The notes under the pieces were generated by a model. It was not told the DNA's origin. It did not search any database and saw only the letters and a program-made list of their open reading frames with translations. Shown one piece after another: positions 7,797 to 14,158 of a stretch of 14,158 nt of DNA. The position numbers and the translations under genes are program-made. Each line of letters starts with the position of its first letter. The first letter of the stretch is position 1. Source of the stretch: an uncultured Bacilli bacterium (GTDB lineage: Bacteria; Bacillota_I; Bacilli_A; ML615J-28; CAG-313); NCBI GenBank assembly GCA_947627685.1, contig CANQWZ010000028.1:1-14158 (forward strand), given 5' to 3'.

Positions 7797-8855
7797 ATGA
7801 ATAAAGTTAAAACAAATGAAAAAATTGTTTTCGCAAGAACGGATCTTGCTAAAGATGAATACGAAAAGCATCTAAATGAAAATTTTCCCGATTTTTTAAA
7901 TGAAGAATATCATGTTGATAATATTACCATAACGAAAAATAGCATAGGACAATCATCAGCTGCGATACTTGATAAAAAACCAGGTTTATATTATACAATT
8001 GATTTGAGTAATTGCAATATTCATGATACTAAAACTTTAGAAACAGTGGAAAAAGTTTTAGCAGATAACTTAAAAGAAATGTTAACCAAAATGCAATTAA
8101 CTGATAAAAAAGCTTTTATTCTTGGTCTTGGTAATAGTAATGTTACCCCCGATGCGATTGGCCCATATGTTATTGATAACACCATTGTTACAAGACATTT
8201 ATATTTAATGGATGCTTTATCAGAAGGTTTTTCATGTGTATCAGCGATGTCACCTGGTGTGATGGGTACAACGGGCATTGAAACTTATGATATTATTGAG
8301 GCAGTAACTAAAAAAATAGATATCGATTATGTTATTGTTGTTGATGCTCTTGCCACTTCATCCATTAAAAGAATTAACAAAACCATTCAAATTACTAATA
8401 CTGGTATTAAACCGGGTTCTGGAGTTGGTAATAAACGCAAAGAATTATCAATTAATACTTTAGGTAAACCGGTTATTGCGATTGGTGTTCCAACGGTAGT
8501 AGATGCTACAACTATAACAGTTGAAGCGATTCAAATGGTTCTAAAATATTTACATTTAGAAAAAGAAAATAAAACTTCCTATGCTAATAAACTTACTAAA
8601 ACCTTAGTACGTGAAGATTTAAATCAAAATATTGATATCCCAAGCGAGCAAAAACAAGCCTTTTTAGGATCTTTTGGTAATCTTTCTTATGAAGAACAAA
8701 AAACCCTTGTTGAAGAAATCCTTACTCCCCAAGGTTATAACTTAATGGTTACCCCTAAAGAAATAGATGCCGAAGTAGAAGATTTATCTAAAATTATTGC
8801 TAATGGTATTAATTTAGCCATGCATGAAGGTCTATATAATGGTAAAAGTGAATAA
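7797..8855 (+). CDS. gpr: Germination protease (GPR endopeptidase, peptidase family A25)
   Basis: This is a 352-residue protein, normal for GPR, the protease that degrades small acid-soluble spore proteins at germination after being made as a zymogen in the forespore. The N-terminus keeps the 'ARTDLAKDE' segment near the propeptide junction. 'LGLGNSNVTPDAIGP' carries Asp119, and 'VIVVDALATSSIKR' carries Asp183; these fit the two catalytic aspartates of the family. They are followed by the hallmark 'TIQITNTGIKPGSGVGNKR' and 'TLGKPVIAIGVPTVVDA'. All key motifs are intact, so it should be functional. GAGGTGA (7786-7792) sets the start. The downstream neighbours occupy the spoIIP and yqxA positions. 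Presence of gpr argues for a spore-forming organism or recent ancestor. Confidence 0.96.
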   Translation: MNKVKTNEKIVFARTDLAKDEYEKHLNENFPDFLNEEYHVDNITITKNSIGQSSAAILDKKPGLYYTIDLSNCNIHDTKTLETVEKVLADNLKEMLTKMQLTDKKAFILGLGNSNVTPDAIGPYVIDNTIVTRHLYLMDALSEGFSCVSAMSPGVMGTTGIETYDIIEAVTKKIDIDYVIVVDALATSSIKRINKTIQITNTGIKPGSGVGNKRKELSINTLGKPVIAIGVPTVVDATTITVEAIQMVLKYLHLEKENKTSYANKLTKTLVREDLNQNIDIPSEQKQAFLGSFGNLSYEEQKTLVEEILTPQGYNLMVTPKEIDAEVEDLSKIIANGINLAMHEGLYNGKSE

Positions 8856-8866
8856 ACTAATAATGG

Positions 8867-9136
8867 GTGATTAATATTAATTTTAAAGTTTTGATAGTAA
8901 CCATTTTAGTAATTTTTTCTTTCTTTAATAATGTTTTATTAGGCTTTGAAAACTTAAGAACGATTAACGAAGATCTTGATCAAGAATGTTTTTTACAAAC
9001 CATAGATGCTAGTGTTAAAGTGGAAAAACCTTTTATTAAAAATGTAAAAATTATTTATCATTATATTATTTTTTATTTATTTTTTTATGATATTGAAAAC
9101 CCAACTTCGATAATTCCCATTATTAATTATGCTTAA
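8867..9136 (+). CDS. Small membrane protein in the spoIIP position, possibly an N-terminal SpoIIP remnant
   Basis: The frame encodes 89 residues if it starts at GTG 8867, 11 nt after the gpr stop. No good ribosome binding site is visible, so the start is uncertain; TTG 8891 is an alternative, and translation may depend on coupling to gpr. Residues about 6-25 form a membrane segment, and 'IIYHYIIFYLFFY' near the end is a second hydrophobic stretch. The ending 'DIENPTSIIPI' resembles the 'NPxSIL' segment that I recall before the amidase domain in clostridial SpoIIP, and Bacillus has spoIIP at exactly this place. The amidase domain with its 'HTHxTE' motif is absent, and the next gene starts 10 bp on. 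Either a remnant or a separate small protein; the SpoIIP link is inference. Confidence 0.55.
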   Translation: MININFKVLIVTILVIFSFFNNVLLGFENLRTINEDLDQECFLQTIDASVKVEKPFIKNVKIIYHYIIFYLFFYDIENPTSIIPIINYA

Positions 9137-9145
9137 GGATTGATC

Positions 9146-9406
9146 ATGAAAAATATTTTATTTATTTTAATCATTATAATCATTTTTATCATGGGTATTA
9201 AATTGGGTGATGATACTTTTAATCAAAATCAATTATTTGAAATGGAAAAAGAACAATTTGAACAACAAATTACAAACCCTGATAATAGTTATCAAAATCA
9301 TTTATTAGTACCACCTGAAAATATTGTAAATAAAGTTGCTCATAAAATAGATAATACAATTGATAAAATGGTTGAAAAATTCAAAGATTTATTAAAAAAA
9401 CTTTAA
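9146..9406 (+). CDS. Small single-pass membrane protein, YqxA-like by position and layout
   Basis: This is an 86-residue protein. The ATG at 9146 is preferred over TTG 9140 because AAGGA (9135-9139) is correctly spaced, 6 nt before the ATG. Residues 2-19 are an almost uninterrupted Ile/Leu/Phe membrane helix; the rest is a short polar, Gln/Asn-rich ectodomain ending in an amphipathic Lys-rich helix (about residues 60-86, 'NKVAHKIDNTIDKMVEKF'). Bacillus carries yqxA (DUF3679), a small protein with a similar layout, after gpr and spoIIP, so orthology is possible, but sequence identity could not be tested. It lies 9 bp after the previous gene and ends inside a terminator, so it is the last gene of the gpr unit. 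Confidence 0.75.
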   Translation: MKNILFILIIIIIFIMGIKLGDDTFNQNQLFEMEKEQFEQQITNPDNSYQNHLLVPPENIVNKVAHKIDNTIDKMVEKFKDLLKKL

Positions 9407-9442
9407 AGTAAGGATTTAGACTTAATTTTAAAGTTTTTTTTT
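9398..9442 (+). terminator. Intrinsic terminator of the gpr unit
   Basis: AAACTTTAAA from 9398, extended by AAG at 9410-9412, pairs with CTTAATTTTAAAGTTT (9421-9436) with a small bulge, followed by an unbroken T-run to 9442. The left arm overlaps the last codons and stop of the preceding gene. Confidence 0.75.
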
Positions 9443-9469
9443 AGAAAAAAATTAATATTTGTGTATAAT
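9441..9469 (+). promoter_or_regulatory. Probable promoter of the Dabb/SDR unit
   Basis: A perfect TATAAT (9464-9469) lies 32 bp before the chosen start codon. The -35 at the 17-bp spacing is poor (TTAGAA, 9441-9446) and overlaps the end of the preceding T-run. Confidence 0.55.
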
Positions 9470-9500
9470 AAAAGATAGCAAAGAATAGGAGAGTGTGAAG

Positions 9501-10517
9501 ATGGTTAAACATATAGTTTGTTTTAAATTTATAAATAATGATCCTAAATTACTAGAAGATACCAAGGCTTTACTTTTAACAATGAAAAATAAAATTGATT
9601 ATTTAATTGATATAAAAGTGGGTATTGATTTTTTACATTCTAGTAGATCTTATGATCTTATTTTAGAAACTTATTTTAAGGATCAGAATGACTTAGATTT
9701 ATATCAAAAAAATGATTATCATACGAATGTTATAAAAAAGCATATGCATGAACATACTAGTAGTAGTATCAGTATTGACTATGAAATCGAAGATTTCAAG
9801 TATGAAATTAAAGATCATCAAATAGGTGGTGATTTTTATGATAGCAAAAAAGCCTTATTTGAAGCTTTCTTTGGTGACTTTTATGATTTTATTTTAACTC
9901 ATGGTGGTATTAAAGATTTAGAAGAACATCATATTAACAACAAACAAGCTTTTTATGATTATGCTTCATGGTTCGCAGGCGGACAAGATAGTTGTTATGC
10001 TATGGGATTTGCTTTTCATAAATATTATTTAGATGCTAAAACAAATGCGACCATTGAATCGCAAAGCGATCAAACTTTTATTGGCTATTGTTATAAAAAT
10101 AATAAATATCAAGATTTTATCAATTTTTTAATAACCTTCTTTGCGTGGTGGCGTAATGATGAAGGTTGTACTTGTTTTGATCCATATAATCACGCTGATG
10201 AATTTTTTAATTCTTCATGGGCAGCTTTAGTTGATACATGTAAATTATTTTACTTAAATAGTGAAACGGTTTATCACTGGCAGTCTTTTAGAGTAAAATA
10301 TGCTCTTGATCATATACCAGGTGTTATATTAAAACATCCAACCTCAATTGATGATAAAATGGTGGTAGCAGGATATGAATTTTTAGGCTTTACTAAAGAA
10401 AATGATATAGTATTTGCTAGTTTTAAACGTAAAGATACTTATAACTACTGGGAAAAAGAAGAAAAGAAGATAAAAAAAGTTTGCGTCCCAAATTATAAGA
10501 AAGCTGACCCTGCCTAA
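9501..10517 (+). CDS. Dabb-domain protein with a large C-terminal domain of unknown type
   Basis: This is a 338-residue protein. The ATG at 9501 follows AGGAGAG (9487-9493) and gives the classic Dabb opening MVKHIVCFKF; an in-frame GTG at 9495 is less likely. Residues 1 to about 98 match a Dabb (stress-responsive alpha/beta barrel, PF07876) ferredoxin-like domain, including a 'YHTNVIKKHMHEHTSS' ending. Stand-alone Dabb proteins are about 100 residues and dimerise; some are cyclases or monooxygenase-like. The remaining 240 residues are not a family I recognise. They are aromatic-rich, with 'AGGQDSC' at 159-165, 'WWRNDEGCTC' at 216-225, and 'YHWQSFRVKYALDHIPG' further on. Several Cys, His and Asp residues could bind a metal or substrate. 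It is followed after 1 bp by a dehydrogenase gene, so a shared small-molecule role is inferred. Confidence 0.85.
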   Translation: MVKHIVCFKFINNDPKLLEDTKALLLTMKNKIDYLIDIKVGIDFLHSSRSYDLILETYFKDQNDLDLYQKNDYHTNVIKKHMHEHTSSSISIDYEIEDFKYEIKDHQIGGDFYDSKKALFEAFFGDFYDFILTHGGIKDLEEHHINNKQAFYDYASWFAGGQDSCYAMGFAFHKYYLDAKTNATIESQSDQTFIGYCYKNNKYQDFINFLITFFAWWRNDEGCTCFDPYNHADEFFNSSWAALVDTCKLFYLNSETVYHWQSFRVKYALDHIPGVILKHPTSIDDKMVVAGYEFLGFTKENDIVFASFKRKDTYNYWEKEEKKIKKVCVPNYKKADPA

Positions 10518-10518
10518 A

Positions 10519-11304
10519 ATGATGGATAAATATACTTTAATTACCGGTGCAAGTAGAGGTATTGGTTTAGAACTTGCTAAAACATGTGCATCAAAGCAAC
10601 ATAATCTTATCTTAGTATCAAGAAGTATTGATTCTCTAGAAGAATTAAAAGCAACTTTTGAAAAAAATTATCACATCAAAGTAGTTGTAATAGCACTTGA
10701 TTTAGCCAAAAGTGATGCGGGTAGTAAACTTTATAATGAGGTAAAAAAACAAAATCTAGTTACTAACATTTTAATTAATAATGCTGGCTTTGGTGATTAT
10801 GGTTATTTTTTAGATAGCTCTTTAAAAAAAGCACAAGATATGATCCAACTAAATATCACAACCTTAGTAGAATTATGTCATTTATTTGGTAATGATATGA
10901 AAGAAAGGGGAGGTAAAATTATGAATGTTGCCTCCATTGCTTCTTTTATTCCTGGTCCCTTAATGGCTACATATTATGCAACAAAAGCTTTTGTTTTATC
11001 TTTTAGTGAAGCTTTAAGTAAAGAATTAAAACCTTATCATATTAGTGTTACGGCTCTTTGCCCTGGAACTACCAAAACTAATTTCTTTGATGTTGCAAGT
11101 GCTAATCAAAGTAATATTTTAAAAAATATGAAACCTGTAAGTCCTGAAAAAGTAGCAATATATGGCTTTAAAAAAATGATGAAAAATAAAGTTGTAGCTC
11201 TTTATGGCTTTAAAAATCGTTTGGCCATTTTTATGACTAGACTATCCCCTAGAACTTTGGTTACCAATATTGTGTATAAGTTGCAAAAGAAAAGAAAAAA
11301 ATAA
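10519..11304 (+). CDS. Short-chain dehydrogenase/reductase (SDR), NAD(P)-dependent
   Basis: This is a 261-residue classical SDR. The Rossmann cofactor motif TGASRGIG lies at about residues 8-15, the structural NNAG motif at about 88-91, and the catalytic set is Ser139 in NVASIAS plus Tyr152 and Lys156 in YYATK. 'CPGTTKT' follows the active site as usual. The basic C-terminal tail fits the DltE/YqjQ-like group (COG0300). Substrate cannot be told. The start ATG 10519 is 1 bp after the preceding stop, with a second ATG at 10522 and no good ribosome binding site, so translational coupling to the Dabb-domain gene is likely. The two genes form one unit that ends at a strong terminator. Confidence 0.93.
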   Translation: MMDKYTLITGASRGIGLELAKTCASKQHNLILVSRSIDSLEELKATFEKNYHIKVVVIALDLAKSDAGSKLYNEVKKQNLVTNILINNAGFGDYGYFLDSSLKKAQDMIQLNITTLVELCHLFGNDMKERGGKIMNVASIASFIPGPLMATYYATKAFVLSFSEALSKELKPYHISVTALCPGTTKTNFFDVASANQSNILKNMKPVSPEKVAIYGFKKMMKNKVVALYGFKNRLAIFMTRLSPRTLVTNIVYKLQKKRKK

Positions 11305-11342
11305 TTTCTAGAAAAGAATGATTTTTTCTTTTCTTTTTTTTT
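11285..11342 (+). terminator. Terminator of the Dabb/SDR unit with a long A/T stem
   Basis: An A/G-rich arm (11285-11302, within the end of the dehydrogenase gene and its stop) pairs with ATTTTTTCTTTTCTTTT (11321-11337) with one bulged base, and a T-run continues to 11342. The stem is almost entirely A-T pairs. Confidence 0.7.
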
Positions 11343-11369
11343 GCTTCTTTAGTTTAAATATGCTACAAT
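11341..11369 (+). promoter_or_regulatory. Promoter of the YwaF-like/DUF1846 unit
   Basis: TTGCTT (11341-11346), 17 bp, then TACAAT (11364-11369) with TG at 11361-11362 forms an extended -10 promoter. Transcription would start at about 11376-11377, exactly at the first in-frame ATG. The -35 overlaps the preceding T-run. Confidence 0.65.
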
Positions 11370-11376
11370 ATAAAAA

Positions 11377-12195
11377 ATGAAAGTTGAATATATCGTAATG
11401 CTAAATATTTTTACCTTTTTTAATAATTATAAAATATATGAAGTACCTAATCGTTTCAGTTATCAACATGTTTTATTATTAATATTTGCAGCTGTATATA
11501 TCTTTTTAATCGTTTTCTTACTTAGAAAAGCTTCTTTTAAAACGCAAAAAAGTGTCTTACTTGGTATTAATATAGCATGTATAATAATTTTTAGTTTGCG
11601 CATGTTTTTAGGATGGGATGGATCAAGAATTTATCAAGATGGTTCTAAAACATCGCTACTACCATTTGAACTTTGTAATTTGAATATTTTTGTAACCTTT
11701 TTAGCCATTATTATTAATCGTAAATTATTAAATAATTACTTATATTTTGTAAGCTTAATAGGCGGAATGATTCCTCTTTTGATTTTTCCTGATATTCATA
11801 TGATTACAAATGGTAACAATTTATTTCACTATATGTTTTTTGATTATTATTTTATTCATACGCAACTAGTTATGATTCCGGTAGCGATGATTAGTTGGCA
11901 TTGGTTTAAACCAGATATTAAAGTAATACCATTTGTTGTCTTAATGACATTAGGTATTCATTTTTTCTGTTTTATTAGTAGCGCTATTTTAAGAAATTTT
12001 GCTAGTTTTAAAAATGCCAATTATATGTATACTATTTCCGATAATAATTTACCGGTTTTAAAAACTTTGCATCAAATTATACCACTACCATATTTATATC
12101 AATTACCATTAATTATTCCTATAGTAGTTTTATTTTACCTAATGGGATTACCATTTTATTTAAAAAATAAGAGGAGGTTAAAAAATGCTTGCTAA
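11377..12195 (+). CDS. YwaF/TMEM164-like integral membrane protein (TIGR02206 family), first copy
   Basis: The frame encodes 272 residues with about seven hydrophobic segments (near 30-50, 57-78, 95-115, 118-135, 155-175, 180-203, 238-262). The family core is visible as 'LLPFELCNLN' (Cys100), then 'SLIGGMIPLLIFPD', then 'YFIHTQLV' (His161). These correspond to the LP-LHLC, 'GxxGgxxAlltPD' and 'H-glv' segments of bacterial YwaF. The family function in bacteria is unknown; human TMEM164 has been reported as a lipid acyltransferase. ATG 11377 has no binding site and lies at the predicted transcript start; ATG 11398 (MLNIFTFF) would give a more family-like N-terminus but also lacks a good binding site. 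The gene overlaps the next by 11 bp. A Glu replaces the usual His before LC. Confidence 0.85.
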   Translation: MKVEYIVMLNIFTFFNNYKIYEVPNRFSYQHVLLLIFAAVYIFLIVFLLRKASFKTQKSVLLGINIACIIIFSLRMFLGWDGSRIYQDGSKTSLLPFELCNLNIFVTFLAIIINRKLLNNYLYFVSLIGGMIPLLIFPDIHMITNGNNLFHYMFFDYYFIHTQLVMIPVAMISWHWFKPDIKVIPFVVLMTLGIHFFCFISSAILRNFASFKNANYMYTISDNNLPVLKTLHQIIPLPYLYQLPLIIPIVVLFYLMGLPFYLKNKRRLKNAC

Positions 12196-13030
12196 TTTAT
12201 TTATTCCTATGCCAAAATATGGTTTAGTTCACATTTTAACTGTTTTGTTTTTTCCCCTATTAGCAGTAGTATCATTTTTTATTTTTAGAAAAAAGCAAAC
12301 GATTAGTAAAGCTATCTATTTATATGTCTTAATGGGAATTATTTTCGTAGCGACATGGGGAACTTTTATAGCTGATTTAATTACTGATTATAATCATCAA
12401 AGATTAAACTTTTGGGCAAGACTACCTTTACACATGTGCTCAATAAATGTTATCTTATACCCATTATTCTTTAGCCTTCGTAATAAAGTAAAACCACTTA
12501 TTAGAGATACCTTATTTTCTTATATGTATTTTATGGGTAGCATAGGGGCATTACTAGCAATGGTAGTAACAGCTCCAGGGGATTGCTTAGGAGAAAATGT
12601 TAACTTTTTAAGATATAATGTTTTAGTTTATTGGTTAAAACATGGTTTAATTTTTATTATCCCTATTTTATTTGTCGTTTTAGGCTTTTATAAACCACAC
12701 TTAATTGATACTATTAAGGCTACTGTTTTCTTATTAGCTTTACTATGTATTATGGAAGGTGTTAATTTGTTATTTAGTTGGTTCAATCATCTAAATGGTG
12801 GTACTGAAATAGCTAATTTCTTCTACACCAGAACAGGAAAGGGTACAGCCGTGTTAGAAACTTTTTATAAATTAATTCCTGTGGAATTAATTTATATGTT
12901 ACCAATGGCCATAATTGCAATACCTTTATTTTTATTATATTACATGCCAATTGGTATTATTGATTTAGTAAAAAAGGCTAAAAATAAAAAAACAATTACT
13001 AAAGAGGTTACACATGAAAATAGCATTTGA
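12185..13030 (+). CDS. YwaF/TMEM164-like integral membrane protein, second copy
   Basis: This is a 281-residue, multi-pass membrane protein starting at an ATG 6 nt after GGAGGT (12173-12178), inside the end of the first copy. It keeps the family core more faithfully than its neighbour: 'RLPLHMCSIN' (His83, Cys85), 'YFMGSIGALLAMVVTAPGD', and 'YWLKHGLIFIIP' with His153. The two copies share layout but little exact sequence, so the duplication is old or they were recruited separately. The tail is Lys-rich and cytosolic-looking. It ends TGA directly followed by TAA and overlaps the DUF1846 gene by 17 bp, so all three genes are probably translated together. Function is unknown; a heteromeric membrane complex is a guess. 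Confidence 0.88.
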   Translation: MLANLFIPMPKYGLVHILTVLFFPLLAVVSFFIFRKKQTISKAIYLYVLMGIIFVATWGTFIADLITDYNHQRLNFWARLPLHMCSINVILYPLFFSLRNKVKPLIRDTLFSYMYFMGSIGALLAMVVTAPGDCLGENVNFLRYNVLVYWLKHGLIFIIPILFVVLGFYKPHLIDTIKATVFLLALLCIMEGVNLLFSWFNHLNGGTEIANFFYTRTGKGTAVLETFYKLIPVELIYMLPMAIIAIPLFLLYYMPIGIIDLVKKAKNKKTITKEVTHENSI

Positions 13031-14158
13031 TAACGATAAATATTTACAACTACAAGCCGAAAAAATTTCCGAAAAAATTGCCAATTTTAATAATAAATTA
13101 TATTTGGAATTTGGTGGCAAAATCTTTGATGATTATCATGCTTCAAGGGTTTTACCAGGCTTTAAAATTGATTCTAAAGTTCAAATGCTTTTTGGTATTA
13201 GAGAAAAAGTGGAAATCGTAATTGCCATATCGGCATCTGATATCCAAATGGGTAAAATAAGAGGTGATTATGGTATCTCTTATGAAGATGAAACTTTTAG
13301 AATGATTAAATCATTTCAAAAGATGGATTTATATGTTGGATCAGTTGTAGTAACTAAATATAATAATGAACCTTTAGTACAACGGTTTGCGCGAAAACTA
13401 AAATATTTAGGTATACCGGTTTTTTATCACTACCCAATTCCTGGATACCCTATGGATACTGATACTATTGTTAGTAAAAATGGTTTTGGTAAAAACGATT
13501 ATATCAAAACGACGCGTTCTTTAATTGTCGTAACAGCGCCAGGACCTGGTAGTGGTAAAATGGCTACTTGCCTTTCCCAACTTTACCATGAGTCTATAAG
13601 AGGTATTAATGCGGGGTATGCCAAGTATGAAACTTTCCCTGTTTGGAATTTAACGCTTAAACATCCTGTAAATTTAGCATATGAGGCCGCAACAGCTGAT
13701 TTATTTGATGTTAATATGATTGATCCTTTTCATTTAAATGCCTATAATAAAATAGCAATCAATTATAATAGAGATGTAGAAGTTTTTCCAGTAGTTGAGG
13801 CACTCCTAAAAAAAATTTATGGCAAGTGTCCTTATAAATCACCAACTGATATGGGTGTTAATATGGCAGGCTTTTGCATTACTGATGAAGAAGAAGTAGC
13901 AAGAGCTTGCAAACAAGAAATCGTTAGACGTTATTATCAAGCCAAATGTAATGTTCGCATGGGCAAATGCAGTGAACAAGTGGTCGAAAAAATTGAATTA
14001 ATTATGTCCCAAATTGCGATTGATCCTTCAATTAGAAAATCGGTTCAAGTTGCTTTAAAATTAGAAAAAGCTAAAAATACGCCAATGATTGCGATTGAAC
14101 TTCAAGATGGTAGTATTATTACCGGTAAAGAATCAGAGCTCTTTTCGGCACCTTCAGC
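13014..14158 (+). CDS. DUF1846 (UPF0371) family protein, 3' end outside window
   Basis: The open frame begins at ATG 13014, 5 nt after AAAGAGGT (13001-13008), and is still open at the last base, giving 381 residues of a family that is usually about 500 long. It starts MKIAFDNDKYLQLQ and 'LYLEFGGKIFDDYHASRVLPGF' follows near residue 30, a hallmark of DUF1846. A P-loop-like APGPGSGK lies at 175-182, followed by 'MATCLSQLYHE'. 'TDMGVNMAGFCITDEE' near residue 283 is also typical. It is a soluble protein; the P-loop-like motif suggests nucleotide binding, but the biochemical function of the family is not established as far as I know. It is co-translated with the two membrane proteins upstream. A shorter frame inside it (13027-13221) is a shadow. 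Confidence 0.93.
   Translation, partial: MKIAFDNDKYLQLQAEKISEKIANFNNKLYLEFGGKIFDDYHASRVLPGFKIDSKVQMLFGIREKVEIVIAISASDIQMGKIRGDYGISYEDETFRMIKSFQKMDLYVGSVVVTKYNNEPLVQRFARKLKYLGIPVFYHYPIPGYPMDTDTIVSKNGFGKNDYIKTTRSLIVVTAPGPGSGKMATCLSQLYHESIRGINAGYAKYETFPVWNLTLKHPVNLAYEAATADLFDVNMIDPFHLNAYNKIAINYNRDVEVFPVVEALLKKIYGKCPYKSPTDMGVNMAGFCITDEEEVARACKQEIVRRYYQAKCNVRMGKCSEQVVEKIELIMSQIAIDPSIRKSVQVALKLEKAKNTPMIAIELQDGSIITGKESELFSAPS

Noticed and set aside
8021..8278. 85-codon minus strand frame over gpr
   Set aside because: It is an antisense shadow of the conserved gpr core.
13028..13033. TGA followed by TAA, possible sign of Mollicutes code with TGA as Trp
   Set aside because: Trp is encoded by TGG in all genes and no long gene contains an in-frame TGA, so the standard code holds; the double stop is coincidental or protective.
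13027..13221. 64-codon frame after the second YwaF-like gene
   Set aside because: It is an out-of-frame reading inside the DUF1846 gene, whose own frame starts at 13014 with a ribosome binding site and recognisable motifs.

Overview
The window comes from a very AT-rich, low-GC Gram-positive type bacterium (Bacillota, broadly Bacilli/Erysipelotrichia or a Mollicutes-related gut lineage; this placement is inference). Supporting signs are strong GGAGG-type ribosome binding sites, TATAAT promoters with extended -10 elements, T-tract terminators and the holA / rpsT / gpr gene order known from Bacillus. The standard code fits: Trp is TGG throughout, no gene is interrupted by in-frame TGA, and the single TGA stop is followed directly by TAA.

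Left third (1-5928): the last codons of a protein ending like an InlB-type (Listeria-Bacteroides) repeat, then, 31 bp on, a 1939-residue secreted mosaic protein. It has a signal peptide, an alpha/beta-hydrolase (lipase-like) domain, BspA-type leucine-rich repeats, three InlB-type repeats, a long Gly/Asn-rich tract, beta-sandwich-like modules and two Big2-like Ig domains. No wall anchor is visible. It looks like an accessory host- or surface-interaction locus placed next to housekeeping genes.

Middle (5929-9442): a 397-bp gene-free stretch holding a 45-bp inverted repeat that resembles IS3-family ends, then rpsT (ribosomal protein S20), holA on the opposite strand (DNA polymerase III delta) and gpr (spore germination protease). 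rpsT and holA converge on two back-to-back terminators. gpr has a candidate forespore-type promoter. The two small membrane-protein genes after gpr sit where Bacillus has spoIIP and yqxA; the first looks like only the N-terminal part of SpoIIP and the second has a YqxA-like layout. The amidase domain of SpoIIP is not in the window.

Right third (9443-14158): a two-gene unit of a Dabb-domain protein with a large unrecognised C-terminal domain and a short-chain dehydrogenase, closed by a long A/T-stem terminator. Then comes a tightly overlapping three-gene unit: two divergent tandem YwaF/TMEM164-like membrane proteins and a DUF1846 (UPF0371) protein that runs off the window. The overlaps imply co-expression of the three; no biochemical role can be read from the sequence alone.
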